From positions 1 through 64,000 of the forward strand of contig CAZFBD010000014.1 of NCBI GenBank assembly GCA_964517125.1: a stretch of DNA of 64,000 nucleotides, read 5' to 3'. This document shows, one piece after another, positions 24,802-33,266 of this stretch. Source of the stretch: SHLQ01 sp964517125. Lineage in GTDB: Bacteria; Actinomycetota; Acidimicrobiia; Acidimicrobiales; SHLQ01. The notes below the pieces were generated by a model. The model worked only from the letters and a program-made list of their open reading frames with translations, searched no databases and was not told where the DNA came from. How positions within the stretch are numbered: the stretch's first letter is position 1; each line of letters starts with the position of its first letter. The position numbers were made by a program, and so were the translations under genes.

Positions 24802-25428
24802 ATGTCACCAGAGGACCGATGGACAGACGTGAGATGTTCCCGCCAGGTTCTCGCAGGGCTTGTCCTTGTCCCCTTTGTTGCGATCGAGCGCGCCTTCTGG
24901 CGCCGCACGGTGCAAGCAAAGAACGCCGCGGAACAGTTGGCGTACTCCGACTCGTTGACGACCATCGCCAACCGCCGCAAGTTCGATCACGATCTCGACG
25001 AAACACTTTCCGCACGCTTCGGGAACGATGCGATCGCCGTTGCCATGTTCGACGTCGACCACTTCAAGGAGTACAACGACGCAAACGGGCACATCGCCGG
25101 TGATGAAGCGCTGAAGGTCATCGCACAGCTGATCTCCACGAACGTTCGCTGCGACGACCTCGTCTACCGCTACGGCGGCGAAGAGTTCGCAGCTCTGCTC
25201 GTCGGGGCCTCCGAGGAGGACGCGTCGATGGTCGCTGAACGCGTTCGCGCTGCCATCGCCGCTCACGACTTCCCCGGAGCGTCGACCCAGCCCGGCGGAC
25301 GTATCACCGTCTCCGCTGGTGTGGCAATGACCCCACCCGAGCGGGCAGCAGACATGATGCGGGCAGCCGACCAGGCGCTCTATACCGCCAAGGCATCCGG
25401 ACGAAACCAGGTGTCGATCGCCCGCTGA
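24802..25428 (+). CDS. Short membrane-linked diguanylate cyclase (GGDEF)
   Basis: This 208-residue protein has one short hydrophobic segment (VLAGLVLVPFVAIERAFW, about residues 16-33), a linker and a complete GGDEF domain. It has metal-binding FDVDHFKEYND, active site RYGGEEF, and an inhibitory RCDD I-site five residues before it. It should make c-di-GMP. No sensory domain is present, and the hydrophobic part looks like the last of several membrane helices, so the N-terminus may be truncated or upstream exons of homology lost. ATG 24802 or GTG 24829 could be the start; no ribosome site is clear. Confidence 0.75.
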   Translation: MSPEDRWTDVRCSRQVLAGLVLVPFVAIERAFWRRTVQAKNAAEQLAYSDSLTTIANRRKFDHDLDETLSARFGNDAIAVAMFDVDHFKEYNDANGHIAGDEALKVIAQLISTNVRCDDLVYRYGGEEFAALLVGASEEDASMVAERVRAAIAAHDFPGASTQPGGRITVSAGVAMTPPERAADMMRAADQALYTAKASGRNQVSIAR

Positions 25429-25474
25429 GGGTCTCGATCCCGGCGGCCCGACCGCATCGGCTACAACTGTGCGC

Positions 25475-26203
25475 ATGGTCGTCGCCGCTCCCACCCGAAT
25501 TTCTCGTGCGTTGGGCGTCCTCCCTGTCTGCGTCGTCGCGCTGCTGGTCGCCTGCGCGGGAGAGGACTTGGGAGGCGAGAAGTTGCCGATGGACGCCGGC
25601 GTCCTTGGCCCCGCTGCCGCCGATGCCATGGGTGAGGTCGAGAGTGTGCAGTTTCAGCTGGAACGAACTGGCGCGGCCGTCTTCATCGATGGGGCCGAAA
25701 GCATGAGCCTCGATGCGCTCGACGGACGTTTCTCGGCGCCCGGCTCCGCTGACGCAATTCTGGAGATCACGGTGAATGGGTCTCTGGGCACGAAGATTGG
25801 TGCGGTCGCAATCGACGAAGAGGTGTGGCTCTCCAACCCGGTCACCGGCGAGTTCGAGACCCTGCCGGCCGGGTTCGACATTGACCCGAGCCTGTTCTTC
25901 GACCCCGAAGATGGTTGGCGACCGCTGTTGGCCGGACTGACGAATCTGCAGTTTGTGGCCGAGGAAGACCGCGACGGAACCCGCTATCACCTCAGCGGTG
26001 TCGCGCCTGCAGACGCCATGCAGTCCATCACCGCCGGGCTGGTCCGTGGGCAGGACGTCGAGCTCGATCTGTGGTTGCACCCGGTCACGGCGCTCGTGGT
26101 GGCTGCCGAATTCGAAACAGCATTCGATGGTGAATCGAGCCAATGGGTACTGGAGCTGGAGAACTACGGCGAACCGTTTGTCATCACCGATCCCACCGAG
26201 TGA
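25475..26203 (+). CDS. LppX/LprG-like lipoprotein
   Basis: This 242-residue protein has a signal peptide ending in the lipobox LLVACAG. The rest resembles the LppX_LprAFG family of lipid-carrying lipoproteins: MGEVESVQFQLERTG, AVAIDEEVWLSNPVTGEF, YHLSGVAPADAMQ, and ELDLWLHPVTALVVAAEF. In mycobacteria such proteins carry lipids across the cell wall; here the cargo is unknown. The alternative GTG 25469 adds two residues. Confidence 0.72.
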   Translation: MVVAAPTRISRALGVLPVCVVALLVACAGEDLGGEKLPMDAGVLGPAAADAMGEVESVQFQLERTGAAVFIDGAESMSLDALDGRFSAPGSADAILEITVNGSLGTKIGAVAIDEEVWLSNPVTGEFETLPAGFDIDPSLFFDPEDGWRPLLAGLTNLQFVAEEDRDGTRYHLSGVAPADAMQSITAGLVRGQDVELDLWLHPVTALVVAAEFETAFDGESSQWVLELENYGEPFVITDPTE

Positions 26204-26287
26204 GCCAAAAAGTTCGACCTGGGGATTTGGAGCCGCTCAGTGAACGCGGCAAGTCTTGGTTCACCACGACGAACGAATGAGGCGACC

Positions 26288-26788
26288 ATGAGCGGGCAGC
26301 GGACGCAGCTGGATGAACGGCGGAAGGCGGCAAAGAACCGTCTTGTCGTTCTCGACATCGAGAGCATCGGGCACATGTGGTCCGACATCGTGGATCCGAA
26401 AGACCTGGTCGGCCGGTCGGTGCTGATCCGTTCGCTCCTCGCCGCCCGGCGCGAAGGGGACACCTTCCTCGTTGCCTGTGGTCCGTCGTTCGGTTGGGCG
26501 GTCTCCGAAGTGTTCCCCGGTGCCGTGCTGTTCCTGGGCGATGGCGATATCGGCGACCGCCGACCGCTCACGACCGAATTCATCGAGCACTACCGAAGCG
26601 GCAGATACGGCGAGGTTTGTGTCGTCACCGGTGATGAGTCGCTGTCAAAGGTGGCACTTCTTGTCGTTGGTTCCGACAATCCACTTCGACTTGTCACCAC
26701 CCGTGAAGAGTGCGCCGAGTTGTTCGCCACGGCGTCCGGCAGCATGATTGTGCGTCCGGACTTTGTCGTGGGCGAGACTGCTGGCTGA
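26288..26788 (+). CDS. Uncharacterised protein, possibly NYN/PIN-like
   Basis: This 166-residue soluble protein is not firmly recognised. After a charged start, LVVLDIESIGHMW and later VCVVTGDESLSKVALLVVG resemble the acidic strands of NYN/PIN-type nuclease domains (an early Asp, then a TGDxD-like strand), and PLRLVTTREECAELFATASG fits the following region. The match is by eye only. ATG 26288 is preferred over GTG 26240. It lies 38 bases before the MFS gene. Confidence 0.45.
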   Translation: MSGQRTQLDERRKAAKNRLVVLDIESIGHMWSDIVDPKDLVGRSVLIRSLLAARREGDTFLVACGPSFGWAVSEVFPGAVLFLGDGDIGDRRPLTTEFIEHYRSGRYGEVCVVTGDESLSKVALLVVGSDNPLRLVTTREECAELFATASGSMIVRPDFVVGETAG

Positions 26789-26826
26789 CGCATACCTCAA
26801 CACCCGATTCCCCTAGGGTCCCGGGC

Positions 26827-29025
26827 ATGACATCCCCACGGCGCCCCGCGTCCCCAACGGCCATCCTCGCCGTTGTCGGGTTTGCGGTCTTCGTCGCCGC
26901 TGACGACCTCACGGTCGTCACGACGATGTTGCGTCCCATCATCAACGACCTTGGCCTCACGCTGCCCGACGGTCTGGATGACGCCGCGTGGATCGTGAAC
27001 GTCTACCTCATTGCGTTCGTGGCCGTCATGCCGCTTGCCGGCCGTCTCAGCGACGTCATTGGCCGCCGCCGGTTGTTCCTTGGCGCCTATGCAATCTTCC
27101 TCGTTGGGACGGTGCTCATCCCGCTCACGACATCACTTGGACCCTTTCTGGTCGGACGCGTACTCACGGCGATTGGTGGCGGAGCGATGGTGCCGGTGGC
27201 GTTGGCCGTCGTGGGTGACGCGTTTCCTGAAGATCGCCGGGCCCGGGCCCTCGGCACGCTGGGTGCAATCGAGACCATGGGATGGGTCTGGGGTCCGTTG
27301 TACGGCGCCATGTTGGTTCGGTTCCTGGATTGGCGCTGGCAGTTCTGGTTGAACGTGCCGCTGGCCATCGTGGGCATGGCACTCGTGTGGTGGGCGCTCG
27401 GCGATCAGGCCGAACATGAGCGTCCCGAGCGGGTCGATTGGGTGGGCGCCGCGTCGCTGGCCGCAACGCTCATCGCGCTGAACCTCGCCCTGCTCGGCAA
27501 CGCCGAGATCCAGAGCGTGTCCGGCCTCGACGAATTGCAGGGCGGCTCGGGGTTCGACTTCCGGCTCCTGTTTCCCGTGGCCTTCCTGCTGGGAGCCGTT
27601 TTCGTGTGGAACCAGCGGCGTGTTGCCGACCCCTTGGTGGAGCCAGCGTTCTTCCGCGGGGCCACGTTGCGGGTGGCACTGCTGGTGAACTTCCTCGTCG
27701 GTGCCGCACTGGTGATCGCCATGGTCGACGTTCCCATCTTCATCAATGCGGTGGAGCTGGACCTGGAGCGCTCTGCCGTCATCGCCGGTTGGATCCTCGC
27801 CGCACTCACGTCGGCGATGGCCATCGCCTCCTGGATCGGCGGCCGAATCACCGAGCGAGTCTCCTACCGTTGGCCCATCGTCGTCGGCCTGCTCGCGGCG
27901 GTCACGGCGCTGCTCATCATGGGGCTCACATGGGATCCCGACATCGGACACTGGTCCGCCGCAGCGCAGCTCGCACTGCTCGGTGCCGGACTCGGACTGG
28001 TCTTCGCTCCCACCACCGCAGCGGTCGTCGACGCGTCTCCACCACATCAGCGTGGTGGTGCCGCGGCCATCGTCATGGTTGTCCGCCTCATCGGGTTGAG
28101 CGTCGGCCTCGCTGCCCTCACCGCCTGGGGACTGGCTCGCTTCAACACCCTGCGGGGACAGCTCGACCTGCCACCGATCACCGACCCCGACTTTCAGGCC
28201 GCAATCACCGAAGCCTCTGCAGAACTCACCGCCGAGGCGATCTCGGAAACGTTCATCGCCGCGGCATGTATCACCGCCCTTGGCCTGCTCGCCGCAGCCT
28301 TCATTCGCTCTCATGCAACGACAGGAGAACCCATGTCGACATCACACACCGACCCAACCCAGAAGATCGAGCCCGTCGGTGGCTCGCTGCGGACGATGGT
28401 CATGGTGATGGCCGTCGTGCTGTTCGGCCTGTTGGTGGGCCTGGCGTTCCTGGTCATGTCGCTTCGGGACACCCGGTCGGAGCTTGCCCAGACGCGCTCC
28501 GATCTGGAACGGGTGGAGCAGGGTGCAGCCGGTTCGGCAATCGTCTCTGCGCAGGTGCTGGAGCTGACCCGACAACTGGCAGAGATTGAACCGCAGATCT
28601 CCGAGGGCCTGAATCAGGCGATCACCGAACTCGATGCGTTCGGCGAGTCGACCCTCGACTTCGACGTGGCCGTCGACGAGGTCATCGTGATCAACACCGA
28701 GATCGTGCTCGACCGCGAATTCACCTTCCCGATCGACGAGACGATTCCCATTGACCAGACCGTCGACACCACCATCGAGATCGACACCGGACTGGGGTTC
28801 AGCGTCCCTGTGGATGTGACCGTGCCGGTCCAGGTCGATGTACCGATCGATCTCGACGTCGCAATCCCCATCAACGAGACGGTTCCGGTTGAAGCTGAGG
28901 TCCCGGTTCAGCTCGACGTGCCGATCACGGTCGATCTGGCCGATACCGAGCTTCGGGTTCTGGCCGAGCAACTCGCCGAAGGGCTCCGGCAGGTGCAGCA
29001 GTTGCTTGGTGAACTCAGCGGTTGA
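26827..29025 (+). CDS. DHA2-type MFS exporter fused in frame to a second membrane protein
   Basis: Residues 1-502 are a normal-length 14-helix MFS exporter of the EmrB/QacA type (LAGRLSDVIGRRRLFLG motif A; AIETMGWVWGPLYGAML motif C-like). The frame then runs without stop into about 230 further residues: a cytoplasmic stretch, a membrane helix (MVMVMAVVLFGLLVGLAFLVM), a coiled coil (SLRDTRSELAQTRSDLERVE) and a repetitive region of alternating hydrophobic and acidic residues (VPVDVTVPVQVDVPIDLDV). The second part has its own ribosome site and ATG at 28333. Whether one long product, two products or both are made is unclear. Confidence 0.8.
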   Translation: MTSPRRPASPTAILAVVGFAVFVAADDLTVVTTMLRPIINDLGLTLPDGLDDAAWIVNVYLIAFVAVMPLAGRLSDVIGRRRLFLGAYAIFLVGTVLIPLTTSLGPFLVGRVLTAIGGGAMVPVALAVVGDAFPEDRRARALGTLGAIETMGWVWGPLYGAMLVRFLDWRWQFWLNVPLAIVGMALVWWALGDQAEHERPERVDWVGAASLAATLIALNLALLGNAEIQSVSGLDELQGGSGFDFRLLFPVAFLLGAVFVWNQRRVADPLVEPAFFRGATLRVALLVNFLVGAALVIAMVDVPIFINAVELDLERSAVIAGWILAALTSAMAIASWIGGRITERVSYRWPIVVGLLAAVTALLIMGLTWDPDIGHWSAAAQLALLGAGLGLVFAPTTAAVVDASPPHQRGGAAAIVMVVRLIGLSVGLAALTAWGLARFNTLRGQLDLPPITDPDFQAAITEASAELTAEAISETFIAAACITALGLLAAAFIRSHATTGEPMSTSHTDPTQKIEPVGGSLRTMVMVMAVVLFGLLVGLAFLVMSLRDTRSELAQTRSDLERVEQGAAGSAIVSAQVLELTRQLAEIEPQISEGLNQAITELDAFGESTLDFDVAVDEVIVINTEIVLDREFTFPIDETIPIDQTVDTTIEIDTGLGFSVPVDVTVPVQVDVPIDLDVAIPINETVPVEAEVPVQLDVPITVDLADTELRVLAEQLAEGLRQVQQLLGELSG
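28324..28335 (+). promoter_or_regulatory. Internal ribosome site and ATG at the fusion point
   Basis: AGGAGA at 28323-28328 precedes the in-frame ATG at 28333, exactly where the MFS homology ends. Translation from here would give a separate 230-residue membrane protein. It suggests two formerly separate genes that lost the first stop codon. Confidence 0.6.
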
Positions 29026-29046
29026 GTATCGGCGGGTGTCTGACCG

Positions 29047-29916
29047 CTAGACGCACAATCCGTCGGCGCTTACGCCGCGAGCACAGAACGGCGTGAGCAT
29101 TGCCGTGCCGCCCCGGAAGGCAATGATCGCGTCGTCGACATCGCGATCGAAGATGAAGTTCAGATCGATCCGGTAGCCGGCGATGGAGTCGTCCTTCAGA
29201 CCGAGGACGTCGAATGTGACGACGGCTCCCTGCGCATCCACCCCTTCGGGCTCGTTCACCAGGCGCTGTACTGCGTCTTCGTCGCCGAGCTGTTGTGCGA
29301 TGGCCGTCATGAGGTCCTCGACCGTGCCGGCTTCAAGGCCGACGAACTCCTCGCTCGAGAACGTGGTGCCGAAACCGCCACCGATCTCCTCGGCGGACAG
29401 GAAGCTGCTGGCGACCCAGCCGATGTCGTTCTCGTCTGGGTCGACGACTTCCCACCACTGTCGATCGTCGATGACTTCGCAGCCGCCCAGCGTTCGTACG
29501 TCCGTGCCGCGGGGCAACGCAATGACGATTGGGGCACTGATGCCCGGCTCTGCACGAAGGTTGAGCCCGCCATCGGGGTCAGTGAAGGACACGTCGACCC
29601 ACCAGGCCGCATTGGGCAGCGGTCCGCACGTGCCGTCGTCGGGCGTGGTTGTGGTGGAGGTCGAGTCGTCCGGAGTCGAGGACGACGTGGTCGTTGCTTC
29701 GGTCTCTGGCTCGGATTCGTCGGGAGCGACGGTCGTTCCGTCGGGTTCTTCGTCGAGCGAGATCTGATCGGTCGCCCGATCTGGGTCGACCGTGACGGTT
29801 GTTGTCGCCGCATCTGCGACGGTCTCCGGCGAATCGCTGCCGCACCCCGCCAAGGCGACGACGGTCAGTGCGACGCTCGCGAGCACCTTCGGTGCGTGGA
29901 ATCGCCGCATGGCCAT
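29047..29916 (-). CDS. SH3-domain lipoprotein
   Basis: This 289-residue lipoprotein has the lipobox VALAGCGSD near residue 25. A Thr/Ser/Asp/Glu-rich linker follows, and then a bacterial SH3 domain (GGLNLRAEPGISAPIVIALPRGTDV, WWEVVDPDENDIGWVASSFL). The last 110 residues are an unrecognised domain with two cysteines. Bacterial SH3 domains bind wall components or proteins. ATG 29916 lies 8 bases after the LLM oxidoreductase stop, so the pair is probably co-transcribed. Confidence 0.72.
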   Translation of the reverse strand: MAMRRFHAPKVLASVALTVVALAGCGSDSPETVADAATTTVTVDPDRATDQISLDEEPDGTTVAPDESEPETEATTTSSSTPDDSTSTTTTPDDGTCGPLPNAAWWVDVSFTDPDGGLNLRAEPGISAPIVIALPRGTDVRTLGGCEVIDDRQWWEVVDPDENDIGWVASSFLSAEEIGGGFGTTFSSEEFVGLEAGTVEDLMTAIAQQLGDEDAVQRLVNEPEGVDAQGAVVTFDVLGLKDDSIAGYRIDLNFIFDRDVDDAIIAFRGGTAMLTPFCARGVSADGLCV

Positions 29917-29924
29917 GAAGGTTC

Positions 29925-30920
29925 TCAGGCAGCCCATGCGTCGGCGGTCAACCGAAGACTCAGCTCACGGTCGGAAAGCTGCGGGCCGGGAACGGTGACC
30001 ATGAGCTCGCTGGCCCCCATGCCAACGGCAAGCTTCTCGAGCCCCTCGGCGACCTGCGTGCCGGTTCCCGCGATGGCGTTGGTTGGGTGCTCCAGGGCCG
30101 CCGCGAACTCGGGATGCGCCACGGCTTCTTCGGGACTGACCAGGTCGAACATGCGCCCCGTCCGCATCCCGTACTTGCGAAGACGATGCGGGTGCAGCAG
30201 ATGCGTGGCCTCGTCTTCGGTTTCGGCGGCCATCGTCACGGCCGTCACGATGAGGAAGGGTTCGTCGAGAACGGGCGAGGGCTTGAAGTTCTGTCGGTAG
30301 ATGTCGGCAGCTTGTGCGGTGCCACCCATGTCGAAGTGATGCGCGAAGCCGAACGGCAGCCCGAGGATTCCTGCGAGTCGGGCGCTGAAACCGCTGGAGC
30401 CGAGAAGGGCAACTGCTGGCGAGGAGGTGGCCGCCGGAGTGGCGGTGAAGTGGTCGAACAGTCCGGTCTCGGTACGGACGTCACCGAGCAGGCCCATCAC
30501 ATCGAGGAGGTTGCTCGGAAACTGATCGTCCTCGCTGCCGTCGGAACCTCGGCGGAGCGCTGCAGCCGTTCGCCTGTCGCTGCCGGGAGCGCGGCCGATT
30601 CCCAGGTCGATTCGGTCTGGATGCAACGCTTCGAGCATCGCGAACTGTTCGGCCACGACGAGCGGTGCATGGTTGGGGAGCATGACGCCGCCGGAGCCGA
30701 CCCGGATGCGTGTGGTGCTCGCCGCGAGGTGGGCGATGAGCACCGCCGGTTCCGTGCTGGCGACGGTGGGCATGTTGTGGTGTTCGGCGACCCAGAACCG
30801 TGTGTACCCGAGGTCATCGGCGCATTGCGCAAGCCTCGTCGTGTCGCGGAGTGCGTCCCCGGAGGAGGCCCCCTTGGGGACCATGGCAAGGTCAAGGACG
30901 GAAAGTGGCGGCCGCGTCAT
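29925..30920 (-). CDS. LLM-class flavin-dependent oxidoreductase (MsnO8-like)
   Basis: This 331-residue luciferase-fold protein follows the MsnO8 subgroup: LSVLDLAMVPKG, YTRFWVAEHHNMP, RVGSGGVMLPNHAPLVVAEQFAMLEALHPDRIDLGIGRAPG, and LLGSSGFSARLAG. These are probably FMN-dependent monooxygenases of unknown substrate. ATG 30920; the next gene upstream ends 17 bases away, forming a three-gene minus-strand cluster with lipoproteins on both sides. Confidence 0.87.
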   Translation of the reverse strand: MTRPPLSVLDLAMVPKGASSGDALRDTTRLAQCADDLGYTRFWVAEHHNMPTVASTEPAVLIAHLAASTTRIRVGSGGVMLPNHAPLVVAEQFAMLEALHPDRIDLGIGRAPGSDRRTAAALRRGSDGSEDDQFPSNLLDVMGLLGDVRTETGLFDHFTATPAATSSPAVALLGSSGFSARLAGILGLPFGFAHHFDMGGTAQAADIYRQNFKPSPVLDEPFLIVTAVTMAAETEDEATHLLHPHRLRKYGMRTGRMFDLVSPEEAVAHPEFAAALEHPTNAIAGTGTQVAEGLEKLAVGMGASELMVTVPGPQLSDRELSLRLTADAWAA

Positions 30921-30937
30921 GGGCCAACGGTAGCCGC

Positions 30938-31582
30938 TCAGGCGTTCAGATCGTAGGGCGTCAGGGTGACCTTTTCGGCCTGGTGGGCAACGATCATCGC
31001 CGGCTCGTCGGGGTCGTTCACGTAGGTGAACTTGACGTCGACCCGGAAACTGTCGGCCCCATCGATCGTCACGTCGGTAAGCGAAAAGGTGAACGAACCG
31101 CCGTTTGCCGTTCGTTCGGGCTCGGTGAGGAGCTCGCCAAGACCGTCGTAGGCGAGTGTGAGTTCCCGCATGAGGTGCTGGGCGGTGACTCCTTGTACCC
31201 CGTTGTGTGTGGGGTCGACCACCGATGCTCCAAGGTTCACGGCGGCATCCGGGAGATCGTCGTCGGGAACTGCGGCGAGCAGCGCCTCGGTTTCGTCGGC
31301 ACTGAGCGGATTCTCCGGATCAAGAATCGGGGCAGCTTCCTCATCATCGCCGTAGAGCTCGTCATCGGTTGCGCGGTCCGCGTCCTCGAGGAACTCGTCG
31401 TCGACGGTCTCGGTGAGCGCCTCATCGGTCGCAAACGGAAGGGAGTCTGCTGTTGTGTCGGCCGTTGCCGGAACGGCGTCGCTCCCGCAGGCCGAGGCCG
31501 GCAAGGCAATCAGTACTGCTGCGCCGAGACCGACCAGTCGTGTGCGTGTCGGTACGACATTCAGCTTCAGGGTGTCGAGCAT
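30938..31582 (-). CDS. Lipoprotein of unknown function
   Basis: This 214-residue predicted lipoprotein has a signal sequence with the lipobox PASAC, an acidic, Asp/Glu/Thr-rich stretch, and a folded C-terminal part (THNGVQGVTAQHLMRELTLAYDGLGEL...TFSLTDVTIDGADSFRVDVKFTYVNDPDE). The closing strands resemble those of the SH3 lipoprotein at 29047 (IDLNFIFDRDVDDAI), so the two may share a C-terminal domain. Function is unknown. ATG 31582 is within a divergent 69-base gap to the NUDIX gene. Confidence 0.6.
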   Translation of the reverse strand: MLDTLKLNVVPTRTRLVGLGAAVLIALPASACGSDAVPATADTTADSLPFATDEALTETVDDEFLEDADRATDDELYGDDEEAAPILDPENPLSADETEALLAAVPDDDLPDAAVNLGASVVDPTHNGVQGVTAQHLMRELTLAYDGLGELLTEPERTANGGSFTFSLTDVTIDGADSFRVDVKFTYVNDPDEPAMIVAHQAEKVTLTPYDLNA

Positions 31583-31651
31583 TGGATCCCATCGGCGCCC
31601 GCAGACGTCGGCTGAAGCGAAGCCTTCCGTTCGCACCGCTAGTTTTCTTCG

Positions 31652-32053
31652 ATGCAGAACGATCTCGTGCTCCCCATCTCGGTGAAGGGAATCGTCGGAC
31701 CTCCCGGCCACGTGGTGCTGCTCCGCAACGAGCGGGACGAATGGGAGTTCCCGGGCGGACGAATCGAACCGGACGATCCCTCTCCCACGGCGTGCCTCCG
31801 ACGCGAGATGAGCGAGGAACTGGACCTGATCGTCGACGTGGGGCTCCCCGTGCACTCGTGGCGATACGAGCCCGTGCCCGGCCGCCATGTTCTCGTCATC
31901 GCCTACGCCTGCGAAATCGTGGGGACCTGGCCCGAGCGGCTCTGGCACAGCGACGAACACCTCGGCGTTCGCTCCGTTGCCCTGGACGAGCTGGACGACA
32001 TCGTTCTTCCGCAGGGGTATCGAGACGCGTTGGAGCTCGCCGGGGGCCGATGA
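31652..32053 (+). CDS. NUDIX hydrolase
   Basis: This 133-residue protein has a NUDIX box, GGRIEPDDPSPTACLRREMSEELDL, matching G-x5-E-x7-R-E-x-x-E-E except for two extra residues between the first Glu and the helix. It probably hydrolyses a nucleoside diphosphate derivative; the substrate cannot be told. It stands alone, with a 121-base gap before the alcohol dehydrogenase. Confidence 0.78.
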   Translation: MQNDLVLPISVKGIVGPPGHVVLLRNERDEWEFPGGRIEPDDPSPTACLRREMSEELDLIVDVGLPVHSWRYEPVPGRHVLVIAYACEIVGTWPERLWHSDEHLGVRSVALDELDDIVLPQGYRDALELAGGR

Positions 32054-32174
32054 CTGCAGCGCCCCGACTGCCACAAGAAAATCGGCCTGCGGTGTTCCCG
32101 TTTTGCCTGCTTCCTCTGCGACACTGTTCGGCGTGCGCCGGACTGGATCGGCGCCTCATCATCAAGGAGTGCCG

Positions 32175-33266
32175 ATGCGTGCAGCAGTGTGTCGGGAGTT
32201 TGGTCAGCCTCTGAGCATCGAGGAGGTCGGCCTCGGCGAGCTCGGCCCCACCGATGTGCACGTGGATGTTGCGGCGTGCGCCGTGTGCCATTCGGACATC
32301 CATTTCGCCGAGGGCGCCTGGGGCGGCTACCTGCCCGCCGTCTACGGCCACGAGGCAGCCGGCACCGTGTTGGCGGTTGGCTCCGATGTTTCGCACGCCT
32401 CGGTGGGTGACCATGTGGTTGTCACGCTGATCCGATCGTGCGGCGATTGCGGCCAATGCCGGAAGGGCAACGAGGTCTTCTGCTCCACCGCCTATGCCTC
32501 GGACGAGGGTCAGCGACTCACCGGCGCCGAGGGCGAGGACATGCAGGCGGCGATGTTGTGTGGCGCATTCGCCGACGAGGTCATCGTCGACCAGTCGCAG
32601 GTGGTGCCCATTCCCAATGATCTCGACTGGACCGTCGCCGCGTTGCTCGCCTGCGGCGTCATCACCGGTGTGGGCGCCGTCACGAACACCTCGTCCATCG
32701 ACTCCGAGTCCACCGTGATCGTGGTCGGCGTCGGAGGCGTTGGCCTGAACTCGGTGCAAGGCGCAGCGATCGTGGGGGCCAAAGCCATCATCGCCGTCGA
32801 CCTCGAGGACGAGAAGCTCGAGATCGCACGATCCTTCGGGGCGACCCACGTGGCGAATCCAGCCACCGGCGACGTCGCCGACGTCATCCGTGAGGCCACG
32901 GGCGGTGCTGCCGGCGTCAGCCATGTGATCATCACAGTCGGTTCCGCTCCAGCCATCAGCTCTGGGCTCGGCTACCTGGCTCAGGGCGGTGAACTCGTGA
33001 TCGTTGGTTTGCCGGCGATCAACAACGAGATCGAAATCGACCCGACGACGGTGGCGGCTTCCGGACATCGCATTCTCGGCTCGAAGATGGGCACGTCCCG
33101 AATCCGTCAGGACATCCCGCAGCTCATCGAGTGGTATCGGGAGGGCCGTCTGAAGCTCGACGAGCTCGTGTCCGCGACGTACGACCTGGACGACATCAAC
33201 GCCGCGATCGGCGCCGTCGGCGACGGCAGCGTCATCCGCAACGTGATCATGATGGACGATGCATGA
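32175..33266 (+). CDS. Zinc-dependent alcohol dehydrogenase (MDR family)
   Basis: This 363-residue medium-chain dehydrogenase has catalytic zinc ligands in CAVCHSDIHF and YGHEAAG, a structural zinc loop CGDCGQCRKGNEVFC, and the NAD-binding motif VVGVGGVGLNSVQGA followed by an acidic residue (AVDLED), favouring NAD. The start ATG follows AAGGAG. Its stop overlaps the next gene's ATG (ATGA), tying it to an enolase-superfamily dehydratase and a permease. Confidence 0.88.
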   Translation: MRAAVCREFGQPLSIEEVGLGELGPTDVHVDVAACAVCHSDIHFAEGAWGGYLPAVYGHEAAGTVLAVGSDVSHASVGDHVVVTLIRSCGDCGQCRKGNEVFCSTAYASDEGQRLTGAEGEDMQAAMLCGAFADEVIVDQSQVVPIPNDLDWTVAALLACGVITGVGAVTNTSSIDSESTVIVVGVGGVGLNSVQGAAIVGAKAIIAVDLEDEKLEIARSFGATHVANPATGDVADVIREATGGAAGVSHVIITVGSAPAISSGLGYLAQGGELVIVGLPAINNEIEIDPTTVAASGHRILGSKMGTSRIRQDIPQLIEWYREGRLKLDELVSATYDLDDINAAIGAVGDGSVIRNVIMMDDA

